Made by a program: the position numbers and the translations under genes. The notes under the pieces are model-generated. The model was not told the DNA's origin. It ran no database searches and was given only the letters and a program-made list of their open reading frames with translations. Below are positions 25,201 to 33,234 of a stretch of 64,000 nt of DNA, in pieces. Position 1 is the stretch's first letter. Every line of letters starts with the position of its first letter. The stretch is from Winogradskyella undariae (GTDB lineage Bacteria > Bacteroidota > Bacteroidia > Flavobacteriales > Flavobacteriaceae): contig NZ_JABTEL010000002.1 of the NCBI RefSeq assembly GCF_013285155.1, positions 1 to 64,000 on the forward strand, written 5' to 3'.

Positions 25201-25278
25201 GAAGCAAAAACTGAACTTAGTAAAATAAAGGCAGAAGAAGCTAAGACTAATTCATCGGTAGAAACGGATGAAAATTAA
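22255..25278 (+). CDS. Large exported TPR-repeat protein (1007 residues)
   Basis: A signal peptide (about 1-22, ending SSIGMAQ) is followed by TPR-like helices over almost the entire length. Typical units are YYQLGYAYYKQNDFESAISEF and NAYYHLGESYINLDKKQEAL. The repeats resemble YbgF/BamD-type periplasmic TPRs more than cytosolic ones, and the tail is charged. It is followed by a lipoprotein gene (58 nt) and an outer-membrane barrel gene, so it may serve as a periplasmic scaffold for an envelope complex. The exact partner is unknown. Two consecutive ATG codons open the frame. Confidence 0.85.
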   Translation: MMFIKRQLIIVFLIVSSIGMAQKSAVYTNDYKDYQKALTLYNNNQFKAAQSLFDDVKLNTKDATIESDCAYYIANCAVRLNQNNADNLVTAFVEDYPTSTKRNTAFLDVADYYFNNGKYAYARKWYDKVDQRSISGTEKDRFNFNYGYVLYSTQEEKQASKYFNRVVNSKEYGSQAKYYIGFMAYQGDDYDTANEYFDQVSDNEKYKEKLSYYQADLNFKLGKFEKAIELASAQLAKSNAAEKSELSKIIGESYFNLEQYDAAIPYLKAYKGKDRKWNNTDYYQLGYAYYKQNDFESAISEFNKIIGGDNFVAQNAYYHLGESYINLDKKQEALNAFRNASQMDFDLKIQEDAWLNYAKISYDIGNPYQSVPQVLTGYLSQYPDTKYKDEVETLLIDSYITSKNYKEALELLKGKNSFENKSAYQKVAFFRGVELYNENKYNEALDLFKGSLKEPIDSEFVARATFWKAETEYNLTNYNDALIGFKQFAGFSDISDLSENENLNYNLAYTYFKLKEYTNASSYFEKFIKNKSNDQLRQNDAYLRLADGYFVSSQYQNAIDAYTKAIKINEIETDYAAFQKAMSLGYLAKGPEKISELNSFIKTYTKSSLRDDAMYELANSYVKAGDTNKAMLMYDRLNSDYPTSAFTSKSLLRQGLVYYNGNDNTRALTKFKKVATDFPGSGEAVQAVSTVRLIYIDLGQVEEYASWVRTLDYVEVSNVELDNTTYLAAEKPYLDNDTDRAIRQFNKYLNEFPKGLNSLKAHFYLAQLYYKKNLFDNALPHYLAVVEASKSEYSEQATVKLCEIYLSQSNWEKAIPELKRLEVEADYPQNVIYAQSNLMNAYYQTDDFAKAEGYAAKVLSNPKLDNKVKSDAKLTIARSAIKIGDEAKAKMAYAEIETIATGSVAAEALYYKGYFENKESAYEASNITIQKLAKDYGSYKLYSAKGLVVMAKNFYALGDAFQATYILESVISNFPDFTEVVSEAKTELSKIKAEEAKTNSSVETDEN

Positions 25279-25336
25279 TAAATTCCTGTAAAGGCAGGAA
25301 TCTCTAAGTCGAAAATTAAAAACTTAATTATAAGTA

Positions 25337-25891
25337 ATGAAAAAACTAAAAACCTTCACTTTATATATTCCAATACTATTATTAGCACTTATATTAACTT
25401 CATGTGAAGAAGATAATGAAAAACCTCAAGATGTTGATGTTTTTTTAGGGTGTTGTTCTGAAGATCCTGTTTACGGTGATAATGTTGATAATTTAGATCA
25501 ATCAATAAATGGTGAGATTTCTGTTTCGGATATACTTACACCTAATGGAGATGGCATGAATGATCTATTTGGAATTACAAATATTGAAAACTATTCTAAT
25601 CATTCAATAACAATTTATAATTCGGAAGATGAATTGGTTTTTGAAAGTAATAACTATGTAAGTGGTTTTAATAGTGAAGGGGATTTTTTTCCTAATGGTG
25701 AACAAACCCAATCTGGCATTACAACATATACAGATGGAACCTATAAGTATAAATTAGTAATTGAAGATGAGCAAACATTTTATAAATCAGGAACCTTTTG
25801 TTTATTCACTAACAATCCACCTGTAGAACAGCAAAATTTTAGTGAATGCTTAGATCTTGGAGAGTTTGATCAAATTCTAACAGGATATTAA
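25337..25891 (+). CDS. Lipoprotein with gliding-motility-type (CHU_C) domain
   Basis: This encodes 184 residues. The lipobox LILTSC puts the acylated Cys at 23, followed by an acidic stretch. Residues about 60-155 (ISVSDILTPNGDGMNDLF, ITIYNSEDELVFE, DGTYKYKLVIED) match the CHU_C domain, the type B T9SS sorting signal, but here it is followed by a further ~35 Cys-containing residues and is preceded by a lipid anchor. The domain may therefore serve as a structural fold rather than a secretion signal. It lies between the large TPR gene and the barrel gene, all on one strand with gaps of 58 and 40 nt. Confidence 0.75.
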   Translation: MKKLKTFTLYIPILLLALILTSCEEDNEKPQDVDVFLGCCSEDPVYGDNVDNLDQSINGEISVSDILTPNGDGMNDLFGITNIENYSNHSITIYNSEDELVFESNNYVSGFNSEGDFFPNGEQTQSGITTYTDGTYKYKLVIEDEQTFYKSGTFCLFTNNPPVEQQNFSECLDLGEFDQILTGY

Positions 25892-25931
25892 AATAGTCGT
25901 TAGCAGACGCAATCAAATCAAAATATTACAC

Positions 25932-27662
25932 ATGAAAATTAAATATTTAATATTAACAATGTTTACCTTGAGTGCAGCTTTTAGTTTTGCTCAAGAGCGT
26001 ACCAAAGATACTCTTGGAGATCAAACGGTAAACGTTATAAGACCATATACACCAACAATTTCAGATGCTTTTAAGATTAAAGATAATCCGAAGTTAAACG
26101 ATTCTAATGCGGTTAAGAAAAAGGAAATAAAGTATAATATATTTTCAATTCCTGTAGCTTCAACATTTACACCTGCAAAAGGAAAAGCAGCAACGGTAGA
26201 TAAGGCTAAAGCTATAAAATTATATGATAATTATGCTTCGTTAGGTGTCGGTTCTTACACCACTATTTTAGGTGAGGTTTATCTAAATCATGAACTGAGT
26301 AGGGATGAAAATGTAGGTGGTTATTTTAGTCATCATTCATCTCAAGGTGGTATTGATGGTGTAGAATTAGATGATAATTTTTCTAAAACAATGTTAAATG
26401 CTTATTACAGAAAAAGTGATAGAGATTTTACATGGCAAGTAGACGGAGGTTTTAATTTGCAAACCTACAATTGGTATGGTGTACCACAAGATTTTTATGA
26501 TGAAAGTGTTTTAAATGATATTGATTCTGGGCAGACTTATAACGATTTGTATGTGGGTGGTGAAATTGATTTTGAAGATGCTATAGTAAAAGATGCAAGT
26601 CTTCGTTTTAGACACTTTGGTGATAATCACGATTCTGCTGAAAATAGATTGGTAGCTAAGTCGGGCTTTGATTTTGAAGTGCAAGATGCTGTTATTAAAT
26701 CAGAGTTTTCTATAGATTATATCAGCGGTACTTTTGATCGCGATTACTATAATATTGACGAAATTAATTATGGTAATGTTACTTTCGGGTTTGCACCTTC
26801 ATACCAACTTATTCAAGATGAATTAACTCTAGATTTGGGAGTTAAATTGGCATACCTTAATGACACAGAATTCAGCAATAATAAGTTTTATATTTATCCA
26901 AACATCGAAGCATCTTACCGTTTAGTAGACGAAATATTAATCGCTTTTGGGGGACTTAAAGGTGATTTAATTCAAAATTCTTATTACGATTTTGTAAATG
27001 AAAATCCATTTGTATCTCCTAGTTTATTTGTTACACCAACCAATCAGCAATACAAAACTTTTGTAGGAGCTAAAGGGAAGCTTTCTAGTAAGATGGCATA
27101 TAGTTTAAAAGTGAATTATTCATCAGAGAAAAATAAGGCTTTATACAAATCAAATGAAGTGCCAAGTGCAGTTTTAACAGATTATCAGTACGGAAATTCA
27201 TTTAATGTAGCTTATGATGATGTTACTACATTTTCTTTTGCAGGTGAGCTTAATGTAGATTTAAATAGAAACTTTACGTTAGGTCTAAAAGGAGAATATT
27301 TTGGGTATAGCACAGATAACGAATCTGAAGCTTGGAACTTACCAGATCTTACAGCTTCTGTATTTTTAGATTATCAAATTTCAGAAAAATGGTCTGCTGG
27401 TGCTAGTATGTTCTTTGTAGGAGAACGTAAAGATCAAGCTACATTTTATGATGTGTTAGATCCTTTGAACACAACCATAACAACGGTAAGTTTAGATAGT
27501 TATTTTGATGCTAATATGCATGTCGGTTATAAAATAAACGATCAGTTATCTATTTTTGCTAAGGGTAATAATTTAGCAAGTCAAAATTATGAACGTTGGT
27601 TAAATTACCCTGTACAAGGTATTCAGGTCTTAGCAGGCGCAACATATCAGTTCGATTTTTAA
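25932..27662 (+). CDS. Outer-membrane beta-barrel (TonB-receptor-like, no plug)
   Basis: This 576-residue protein has a signal peptide (about 1-20, ending FSFAQ). A short periplasmic segment (about 25-85) precedes a long series of alternating strands ending in the aromatic FDF terminus typical of outer-membrane barrels. The C-terminal half (KINDQLSIFAKGNNLASQNYERW) resembles the barrel of TonB-dependent receptors, but no plug domain is present and it is shorter than a full receptor. It is probably the outer-membrane part of the TPR/lipoprotein unit. The transported substrate, if any, is unknown. A terminator follows. Confidence 0.82.
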   Translation: MKIKYLILTMFTLSAAFSFAQERTKDTLGDQTVNVIRPYTPTISDAFKIKDNPKLNDSNAVKKKEIKYNIFSIPVASTFTPAKGKAATVDKAKAIKLYDNYASLGVGSYTTILGEVYLNHELSRDENVGGYFSHHSSQGGIDGVELDDNFSKTMLNAYYRKSDRDFTWQVDGGFNLQTYNWYGVPQDFYDESVLNDIDSGQTYNDLYVGGEIDFEDAIVKDASLRFRHFGDNHDSAENRLVAKSGFDFEVQDAVIKSEFSIDYISGTFDRDYYNIDEINYGNVTFGFAPSYQLIQDELTLDLGVKLAYLNDTEFSNNKFYIYPNIEASYRLVDEILIAFGGLKGDLIQNSYYDFVNENPFVSPSLFVTPTNQQYKTFVGAKGKLSSKMAYSLKVNYSSEKNKALYKSNEVPSAVLTDYQYGNSFNVAYDDVTTFSFAGELNVDLNRNFTLGLKGEYFGYSTDNESEAWNLPDLTASVFLDYQISEKWSAGASMFFVGERKDQATFYDVLDPLNTTITTVSLDSYFDANMHVGYKINDQLSIFAKGNNLASQNYERWLNYPVQGIQVLAGATYQFDF

Positions 27663-27705
27663 AAATAAGTAGTTCAATTAATTTAATATTCAACTTACAA
27701 TTAAA

Positions 27706-27735
27706 AAAAGCGTTCCCTAATCGGAGCGCTTTTGT
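27706..27735 (+). terminator. Terminator of the TPR/lipoprotein/barrel unit
   Basis: AAAAGCGTTCC (27706-27716) pairs with GGAGCGCTTTT (27723-27733) with one G-U pair around a 6-nt loop, and T-rich DNA follows. It overlaps the longest possible frame of the next gene, arguing for that gene's internal start at 27810. Confidence 0.75.
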
Positions 27736-27809
27736 TATTTTTACATATCAATAAACCTAACGAAATGAAATTTCAAAATTACAATTACCCATTATCACGT
27801 TTAATTAAG

Positions 27810-29429
27810 ATGAGTAAAAATGCCTTTTTATTGTTGGCTGTATTCTTTTTTATGTCTTGCGAAAAAGGGAAACAAGAAGTAGATTTAATTGTTACCAATG
27901 CTAATATTTACACCGTAGATGATGCTTTTAGTAAGGCGGAATCGTTTGTCGTTAAAGACGGTAAAATTATTGCTGTGGGGACAACTTCAGAAATGGATAA
28001 ACAGTATATAGCTGCAGATACTATTAATGCAGATGGAAACACAATTGTACCAGGGTTAATTGATGCACATTGTCATTTTTTAGGCTTAGGATTTAATCAA
28101 CAATCGGTTGATTTATTTGGGACGAAGAGTTTTGAGGAAATGATGAAGCGCTTATTAAATTTTCAGAATAAAAATAATAATGAATATATTTTAGGTCGTG
28201 GTTGGGATCAAAATGATTGGGAGATAAAAGAATTTCCTAATAAAAACCTGCTAGATAAACTTTATCCTAATACACCGATAGCTTTAACAAGAATAGATGG
28301 ACATGCTATATTAGCTAACCAAGCAGCTTTAGATTTAGGGAATGTAACTATAGATAGTAAGATTGAAGGGGGTGAAGTTGTAGTGGAAAACGGTAAGCTA
28401 ACTGGTATTTTAATAGATAATGCAGAAAGCTTGGTAATGGACCATTGGCCAAAACCAACAAAATCTGATATAACAACAGCATTATTAGAAGCACAAAAAA
28501 TGTGTTTTGATTTAGGGTTAACAACTGTAGATGATGCTGGTTTAAATAGAGAGGCTATTGAGGTGATTGATAGTCTTCAAAAAGCTGGAGAATTAAAAAT
28601 GCGTATTTACGCCATGGTTTCTCATACAAAAGAGAATTTAGATTACTATTTAGATAAGGGAATTACTAAAACAGATTATCTTAATGTACGTTCATTTAAG
28701 TTTTATGCCGATGGTGCTTTAGGATCAAGAGGCGCAATGCTGCGTGAACCTTATTCAGATAAACCAGGACATTTAGGCTTGTTGGTTACCGATTTAGAAA
28801 CTATGAAAAAGTCTGCTGAACGTATTGCGAATTCAGAATTTCAAATGAACACACATGCTATCGGTGATTCTGCAAACCATGCTATATTAGAAACCTATAA
28901 TAAAATTTTAGCAGGTAAAAAAGATAGACGATGGAGAGTAGAACATGCCCAAATTGTTTCACCTGAAGATTTTGGATTATATAAAAATGTAATGCCATCT
29001 ATCCAGCCAACACATGCAACGAGTGATATGTATTGGGCAGAAGATAGAATAGGAGAAGAACGTATAAAAGGAGCGTATGCTTACAAGCAATTATTAGAAG
29101 CTTACGGAAAAGTTGCTTTAGGAACCGATTTTCCTGTAGAAAAAGTAAGTCCGTTTTTAACGTTCTATGCGGCTGTGGCAAGACAAGATTTTGAGCAGTA
29201 CCCAGAAGGTGGTTTTCAAATGGAAAATGCATTAAGTAGAGAAGAAGCTTTAAGAGGAATGACCATTTGGGCAGCTTACTCTAATTTTGAAGAACATGAA
29301 AAAGGAAGTATCGAAGTTGGTAAGTTTGCCGATTTTATTATTTTAGATAAAGATATTATGTCAGTTAATACAAGTGTTATTCCTCATATTAAAGTATTAA
29401 AAGCGGTTGTAGGAGGAGAAGCGCAATAA
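27810..29429 (+). CDS. Amidohydrolase family lipoprotein (YtcJ-like)
   Basis: I place the start at 27810, giving 539 residues with MSKNAFLLLAVFFFMSC, a proper lipoprotein signal with Cys at 17; longer frames would begin inside the terminator hairpin. The metal motif DAHCHFLG and later NTHAIGDSANH, VEHAQIV and GTDFPVE match the amidohydrolase family 3 (YtcJ/NfdA-like) fold, with an imidazolonepropionase-like composite domain at both ends. Such enzymes hydrolyse C-N bonds of varied substrates; the natural one is unknown. The next gene starts 9 nt after its stop, so the two are probably co-transcribed. Confidence 0.88.
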   Translation: MSKNAFLLLAVFFFMSCEKGKQEVDLIVTNANIYTVDDAFSKAESFVVKDGKIIAVGTTSEMDKQYIAADTINADGNTIVPGLIDAHCHFLGLGFNQQSVDLFGTKSFEEMMKRLLNFQNKNNNEYILGRGWDQNDWEIKEFPNKNLLDKLYPNTPIALTRIDGHAILANQAALDLGNVTIDSKIEGGEVVVENGKLTGILIDNAESLVMDHWPKPTKSDITTALLEAQKMCFDLGLTTVDDAGLNREAIEVIDSLQKAGELKMRIYAMVSHTKENLDYYLDKGITKTDYLNVRSFKFYADGALGSRGAMLREPYSDKPGHLGLLVTDLETMKKSAERIANSEFQMNTHAIGDSANHAILETYNKILAGKKDRRWRVEHAQIVSPEDFGLYKNVMPSIQPTHATSDMYWAEDRIGEERIKGAYAYKQLLEAYGKVALGTDFPVEKVSPFLTFYAAVARQDFEQYPEGGFQMENALSREEALRGMTIWAAYSNFEEHEKGSIEVGKFADFIILDKDIMSVNTSVIPHIKVLKAVVGGEAQ

Positions 29430-29438
29430 TAAATAGTT

Positions 29439-30116
29439 ATGATAAAAAAGTCTCTTTACACGTTATTGTTCTTAGTGTTTTGTTCAAATTTTACTTTTGC
29501 TCAATACGGTTGGACAGATGCAGTTGTTTATCTTAAAAATCAAAAAGTGTTAACAGGTTTAGCTAAGATACCCATGATGTCGGATGGTTTAAATCTTAAA
29601 AAAGAGCAACTTAAATTTAAGACAGATAAAAAATCTAAGAAGTCTAAATATAAACCCGAAGAGATCGATAGTATTGTTTTTACCATTACATATAAAGAGC
29701 GTGTAAATGGTAATCGTATTGAGAAAACTCGAGTTGAAACTTATATACCTATTTATTTAAATAATAGACAAACTAAAATGGGCTTTGCTGAAATATTAGT
29801 AGATGGAGCTTTAAAATTAGTTGGTAGAACTGTATCTGTGCAATCAGGTGGAGGATTTATGCCAACTGCAGGTGCACCAAATATGGCTCCTATTTATCAC
29901 CCAGGTTATATGGGGAGTCATAATCAGGTATTGATATTAAGAGATGGTGAAACACCAGAGATATTCAATCAAGTAAGTTTAACAAAGTCCTTTAGAAAAA
30001 GAGCAATGGAATATTTTGAAGATTGCCCAGTTCTTAAAACTAAAATAGAAACGAAAGAGTTTAAAAAGGAGGATTTGCAAGATATCATCAGATTTTATAA
30101 TTCAAATTGCAATTAA
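29439..30116 (+). CDS. Secreted protein of unknown function
   Basis: This encodes 225 residues with a signal peptide (about 1-21, FCSNFTFAQ). The mature part begins YGWTDAVVYLKNQKVLTGLAKIPM, has a Lys-rich segment (KTDKKSKKSKYKPEEIDSIVF) and a Gly/Pro/Met-rich loop (about 143-163), and ends in two Cys (C192, C224). The LKNQKVLTGLAKI...LKFKTDKKSKKSKYKPEEIDSIVF layout resembles small beta-barrel periplasmic proteins of Bacteroidota, but I do not recognise a named family. It probably shares the amidohydrolase transcript. Confidence 0.7.
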   Translation: MIKKSLYTLLFLVFCSNFTFAQYGWTDAVVYLKNQKVLTGLAKIPMMSDGLNLKKEQLKFKTDKKSKKSKYKPEEIDSIVFTITYKERVNGNRIEKTRVETYIPIYLNNRQTKMGFAEILVDGALKLVGRTVSVQSGGGFMPTAGAPNMAPIYHPGYMGSHNQVLILRDGETPEIFNQVSLTKSFRKRAMEYFEDCPVLKTKIETKEFKKEDLQDIIRFYNSNCN

Positions 30117-30808
30117 GAAAGTCTAGCTAAATAATCAAAGTGTTCGCCATCCATTACTTTTTCGCATTTTAACCCCACAGTCAAACAAGCTGTTTTTAGA
30201 GTTTCAAAATCTAAATAGAGCCATTTCATAGGCTTTTCCTTTTTACCTTTATAAGATAAGAAATAATCTAATTCACCAGGATAACTTTGGTTTAAATCTA
30301 ACCACATTCCGCCATCTTCATCTTCATACATGTAAGAAATATCAGAAGAATCAATCAAAATTTGACCATCAGTATTTAATAACGATTTTAGATGGTTTAA
30401 ATGTTTAGAAACTTCAGATAACTCTTTAAAAATTCCGGTGCCATTCATCAGTAATAAAATGGTATCAAAAGTCTCAGTTTCTTCTAACAGAGGTTTTAAT
30501 TCAGCATGTAAAACGCCACGTTTTTTAGCTACTTCAATAGCGCCTTTAGAGTTGTCTATAGCTTTTATTTTTAATCCTTTTTCTTGCAACCATAAAGAAT
30601 GACTCCCAGAGCCACAACCAACATCTAAGGTTTTGCCTTTACTTAATTTTAAAGCTTTTTGTTCTAATTTAGGCATTTCAGCATAATTTCTAAATAAATA
30701 AGGAAGAGGTAAATCATCTTCATCCGAAATATTTGTAGACGTGATTAAGTCTTCAGTATAATTTCCGTTTTGATAATCTAATAACGCTTGTCCAAAAATA
30801 TCTTTCAT
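30113..30808 (-). CDS. Class I SAM-dependent methyltransferase
   Basis: This 231-residue cytosolic protein has motif I LDVGCGSGSHSLWL (about 60-73), an acidic end of the second strand (KAIDNSKGA) and motif IV-like FDTILLLMNGTGIF. The fold is complete. The substrate is unknown; the sequence is typical of small-molecule methyltransferases. Its end overlaps the convergent secreted-protein gene by 4 nt. Its start is 79 nt from the divergent YkgJ gene. Confidence 0.85.
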   Translation of the reverse strand: MKDIFGQALLDYQNGNYTEDLITSTNISDEDDLPLPYLFRNYAEMPKLEQKALKLSKGKTLDVGCGSGSHSLWLQEKGLKIKAIDNSKGAIEVAKKRGVLHAELKPLLEETETFDTILLLMNGTGIFKELSEVSKHLNHLKSLLNTDGQILIDSSDISYMYEDEDGGMWLDLNQSYPGELDYFLSYKGKKEKPMKWLYLDFETLKTACLTVGLKCEKVMDGEHFDYLARLS

Positions 30809-30875
30809 AAATAATTAGTGCTAAAACTTAGTTGAGTGATTTTGTTTTTCTCGGATATGAATCGAGAACTTTACT

Positions 30876-30883
30876 TAAATTTG
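30876..30883 (+). promoter_or_regulatory. -7 element immediately before the YkgJ-family gene
   Basis: TAAATTTG matches TANNTTTG exactly and ends 4 nt before the ATG at 30888. If used, the transcript would start at or next to the start codon and be leaderless. No -33 element is apparent. Confidence 0.4.
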
Positions 30884-30887
30884 TATT

Positions 30888-31382
30888 ATGCAAGATCAAA
30901 TAAATAACCTTCCAAAGCTCGCCAAAGATAAGCATAAGGAAAACAAAACCTTTTTTACAAAGCTAAAAAAGAAGCCACCAAAACAGTTAGATTATATAAT
31001 GCAAGAACTCCATGAAGAAGAATTTGAACGTACCGACTGCCTAGAATGTGCTAATTGTTGTAAAACAACAGGTCCTTTATTTACCGCTAAAGATATACAG
31101 CGTATCTCCAAGTTTTTTAGAATGAAGGAGCAGCAGTTTATTGAAACCTATTTGCATTTAGATGACGAAAATGATTATGTTTTGCAATCAGTGCCTTGTA
31201 CATTTTTAGGCGCAGATAATTACTGCTCTATTTACGATGTAAGACCAAAAGCATGTAGTGAGTTTCCGCATACAGATCGTAAAAAGTTTCAACAAATTTC
31301 TAATTTAACGTTAAAGAATGTGGCTATTTGTCCGGCAGCTTATAATATTGTTGAAGAAATGAAAAAGAGGATTCCTAAGTAA
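30888..31382 (+). CDS. YkgJ-family cysteine cluster protein
   Basis: This 164-residue cytosolic protein has the metal-binding Cys pattern of the family. DCLECANCCKTTGP (about 44-57), then VPCTFLGADNYCSIYDVRPKACSEFPH (about 103-129) and a last Cys in VAICPAAYN are visible. It probably binds zinc or an iron-sulfur cluster. The role is not established. It begins 79 nt from the divergent methyltransferase and lies just before an exported-protein gene (47 nt). Confidence 0.9.
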   Translation: MQDQINNLPKLAKDKHKENKTFFTKLKKKPPKQLDYIMQELHEEEFERTDCLECANCCKTTGPLFTAKDIQRISKFFRMKEQQFIETYLHLDDENDYVLQSVPCTFLGADNYCSIYDVRPKACSEFPHTDRKKFQQISNLTLKNVAICPAAYNIVEEMKKRIPK

Positions 31383-31429
31383 GAGAATAGCTTCGGAATA
31401 ATTTTTGATATTTAAACAGAAAACACTTT

Positions 31430-32329
31430 ATGAAAAATCTATTTAAAAAATTTATATTTCTATTCTTTGTGGTTAATGTCTCTCACTCACAAGCATGGTT
31501 AACTAATTTAGATATCGCTCAAAAATTAGCTTTGGTTCAGAATAAAATGGTGCTGATGGTATGGGAAGATGCTACAGAGTACGATTATCAGGTTGTTGTA
31601 AATAATGAGAATGGTAATATTGTTTTTGTTCAAAATTTATTTGAGAATGAAGAGGTGAGTCCTTTAATATGGAAATATTTTATACCTGTTATTGTAGATG
31701 AATTAGAGTATGAAGATTTGTATATGAATATTAAAGACAAACGATCTCAAAAATACATTGATAAGTTTAATGATGATTCAATTAAAATTATGGATATAAA
31801 TGGTCATATTTTAAACGTATCTAATCAACCTGAAGGTTACCAAAACATCACAAAAATCATTTTAGATTATGGGTTAAATACGGAATTTATAGCAACAGAA
31901 TTAAAAGGGTATAATACTAATCCAGATTTTTATTCAGCTTATTATTTGGCTTCAAAATATTTAGATTATTCATTATACACAAAAGAAAGTATTAGAGAGA
32001 ATATTTTAGATTTAGCGACCATTTATTTAGATACTGCAGCTGAGTATTTAGTGAATAACCCAGAAGAAAATCAATCCGATTTATTGCAAAGGGTAGCACT
32101 TTCTAAAATTGAACAATACCTAATATTAAAGCGTCCAAGAAAGGTTTTAAGAGAGTTAAAACGAATTGATACTGAAACTATAGCGCAAAATAATCAAGGA
32201 TTTGTAGACTTTTTATACTATACGTCTTACCGTGTTTTAGGAGATATAGAAGAAGCCGAATTATGGAAATCTAATATTTCTTCGTTAGATTTAAAGAAGG
32301 CACAATTGCTTATTAATCTTAATGATTAA
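31430..32329 (+). CDS. Exported protein, possibly thioredoxin-like fold without CxxC
   Basis: This encodes 299 residues with a signal peptide (about 1-20, VSHSQA). The segment DIAQKLALVQNKMVLMVWEDA and the following VSPLIWKYFIPVIVDELEY resemble the start of thioredoxin-7-like domains, but there is no CxxC. The C-terminal half is helical and TPR-like (SALSKIEQYLILKRPRKVLRELKRI region). I do not recognise a named family. Its TAA stop overlaps the ATG of the GDPD gene (TAATG), a sign of translational coupling. Confidence 0.65.
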   Translation: MKNLFKKFIFLFFVVNVSHSQAWLTNLDIAQKLALVQNKMVLMVWEDATEYDYQVVVNNENGNIVFVQNLFENEEVSPLIWKYFIPVIVDELEYEDLYMNIKDKRSQKYIDKFNDDSIKIMDINGHILNVSNQPEGYQNITKIILDYGLNTEFIATELKGYNTNPDFYSAYYLASKYLDYSLYTKESIRENILDLATIYLDTAAEYLVNNPEENQSDLLQRVALSKIEQYLILKRPRKVLRELKRIDTETIAQNNQGFVDFLYYTSYRVLGDIEEAELWKSNISSLDLKKAQLLINLND

Positions 32330-33222
32330 TGATTCTGAGAAATTTACACTTACAGTATAAGTTGCCCATTTGTATATTCACTTTAATAATAATTATGAGT
32401 TGTAGTTCAGAGAAAAAAATAGGAGTTCAAGGACATAGAGGTTGCAGAGGTTTAATGCCAGAAAATTCTTTAGCCGCTTTTGAAAAAGCAATAGATCTTG
32501 GTGTACAAACTTTAGAACTAGATATTGTAATTTCTAAAGATGGAAAAGTTGTGGTATCTCATGATCCTTATATGAATTCTATATTTTGTCTGACTCCTGA
32601 AGGTGGAATTATTCCTAATGATTCAGAGACTGATTACAATTTATATGAAATGAATTACGATGAAATTAAGACATTTGATTGTGGTACAAAATTTCATCCC
32701 ACTTATCCAAATCAAGAAAAATTTAAAACTTATAAACCTCTATTGTCAGAAGTATTCGATTTAGTAAAAACTAAAAAATCGGATGTTAAGTTTAATATTG
32801 AAATAAAATCTGACCCTAGTTATTACGATATTTTCACACCACAACCAGAAGCTTATGTAGCTTTAGTTTTAGAAGAAATAGATAAACACGACATGTTTAG
32901 TCGTGTAAATCTTCAATCTTTTGATGTTGCTATTCTTGAAGAAGTAAAGGTACAAGCACCTAAAATACCTTTGGCTTTATTAGTGGAAGATGATGAAACT
33001 ATTAATGAAAAGTTGAATCTATTATCATTTCAACCCGAAATTATAAGTCCTTATTTTAAATTGTTATCAGAAGCGTCTATTTCAAATTATCAAAAAGAAG
33101 GTTTTCAAGTTATTCCTTGGACAGTAAATACAGAAACGGATATGAAGCAAATGATAGCCTGGAATGTGGATGCAATTATTACAGACTATCCTAATGTGCT
33201 CATAGAAATTCTAAAACAATAA
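32329..33222 (+). CDS. Glycerophosphodiester phosphodiesterase lipoprotein
   Basis: This 297-residue protein has a lipoprotein signal (ICIFTLIIIMSC, Cys at about 25) and one GDPD domain. GHRGCRGLMPENSLAAFEKA contains the catalytic His-Arg and Glu-Asn. ELDIVISKDGKVVVSHDP holds the metal ligands (E, D) and second catalytic His. Later motifs are FNIEIKS and PWTVNTETDM. It hydrolyses glycerophosphodiesters to glycerol-3-phosphate in the periplasm. Its start overlaps the previous stop by one base. Confidence 0.92.
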   Translation: MILRNLHLQYKLPICIFTLIIIMSCSSEKKIGVQGHRGCRGLMPENSLAAFEKAIDLGVQTLELDIVISKDGKVVVSHDPYMNSIFCLTPEGGIIPNDSETDYNLYEMNYDEIKTFDCGTKFHPTYPNQEKFKTYKPLLSEVFDLVKTKKSDVKFNIEIKSDPSYYDIFTPQPEAYVALVLEEIDKHDMFSRVNLQSFDVAILEEVKVQAPKIPLALLVEDDETINEKLNLLSFQPEIISPYFKLLSEASISNYQKEGFQVIPWTVNTETDMKQMIAWNVDAIITDYPNVLIEILKQ

Positions 33223-33234
33223 ATAAGTATTAAT

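Noticed and set aside
27732..27809. Longer N-terminus for the amidohydrolase
   Set aside because: The frame would begin with TTG inside the upstream terminator and bury the lipoprotein signal; the ATG at 27810 gives a normal lipobox.
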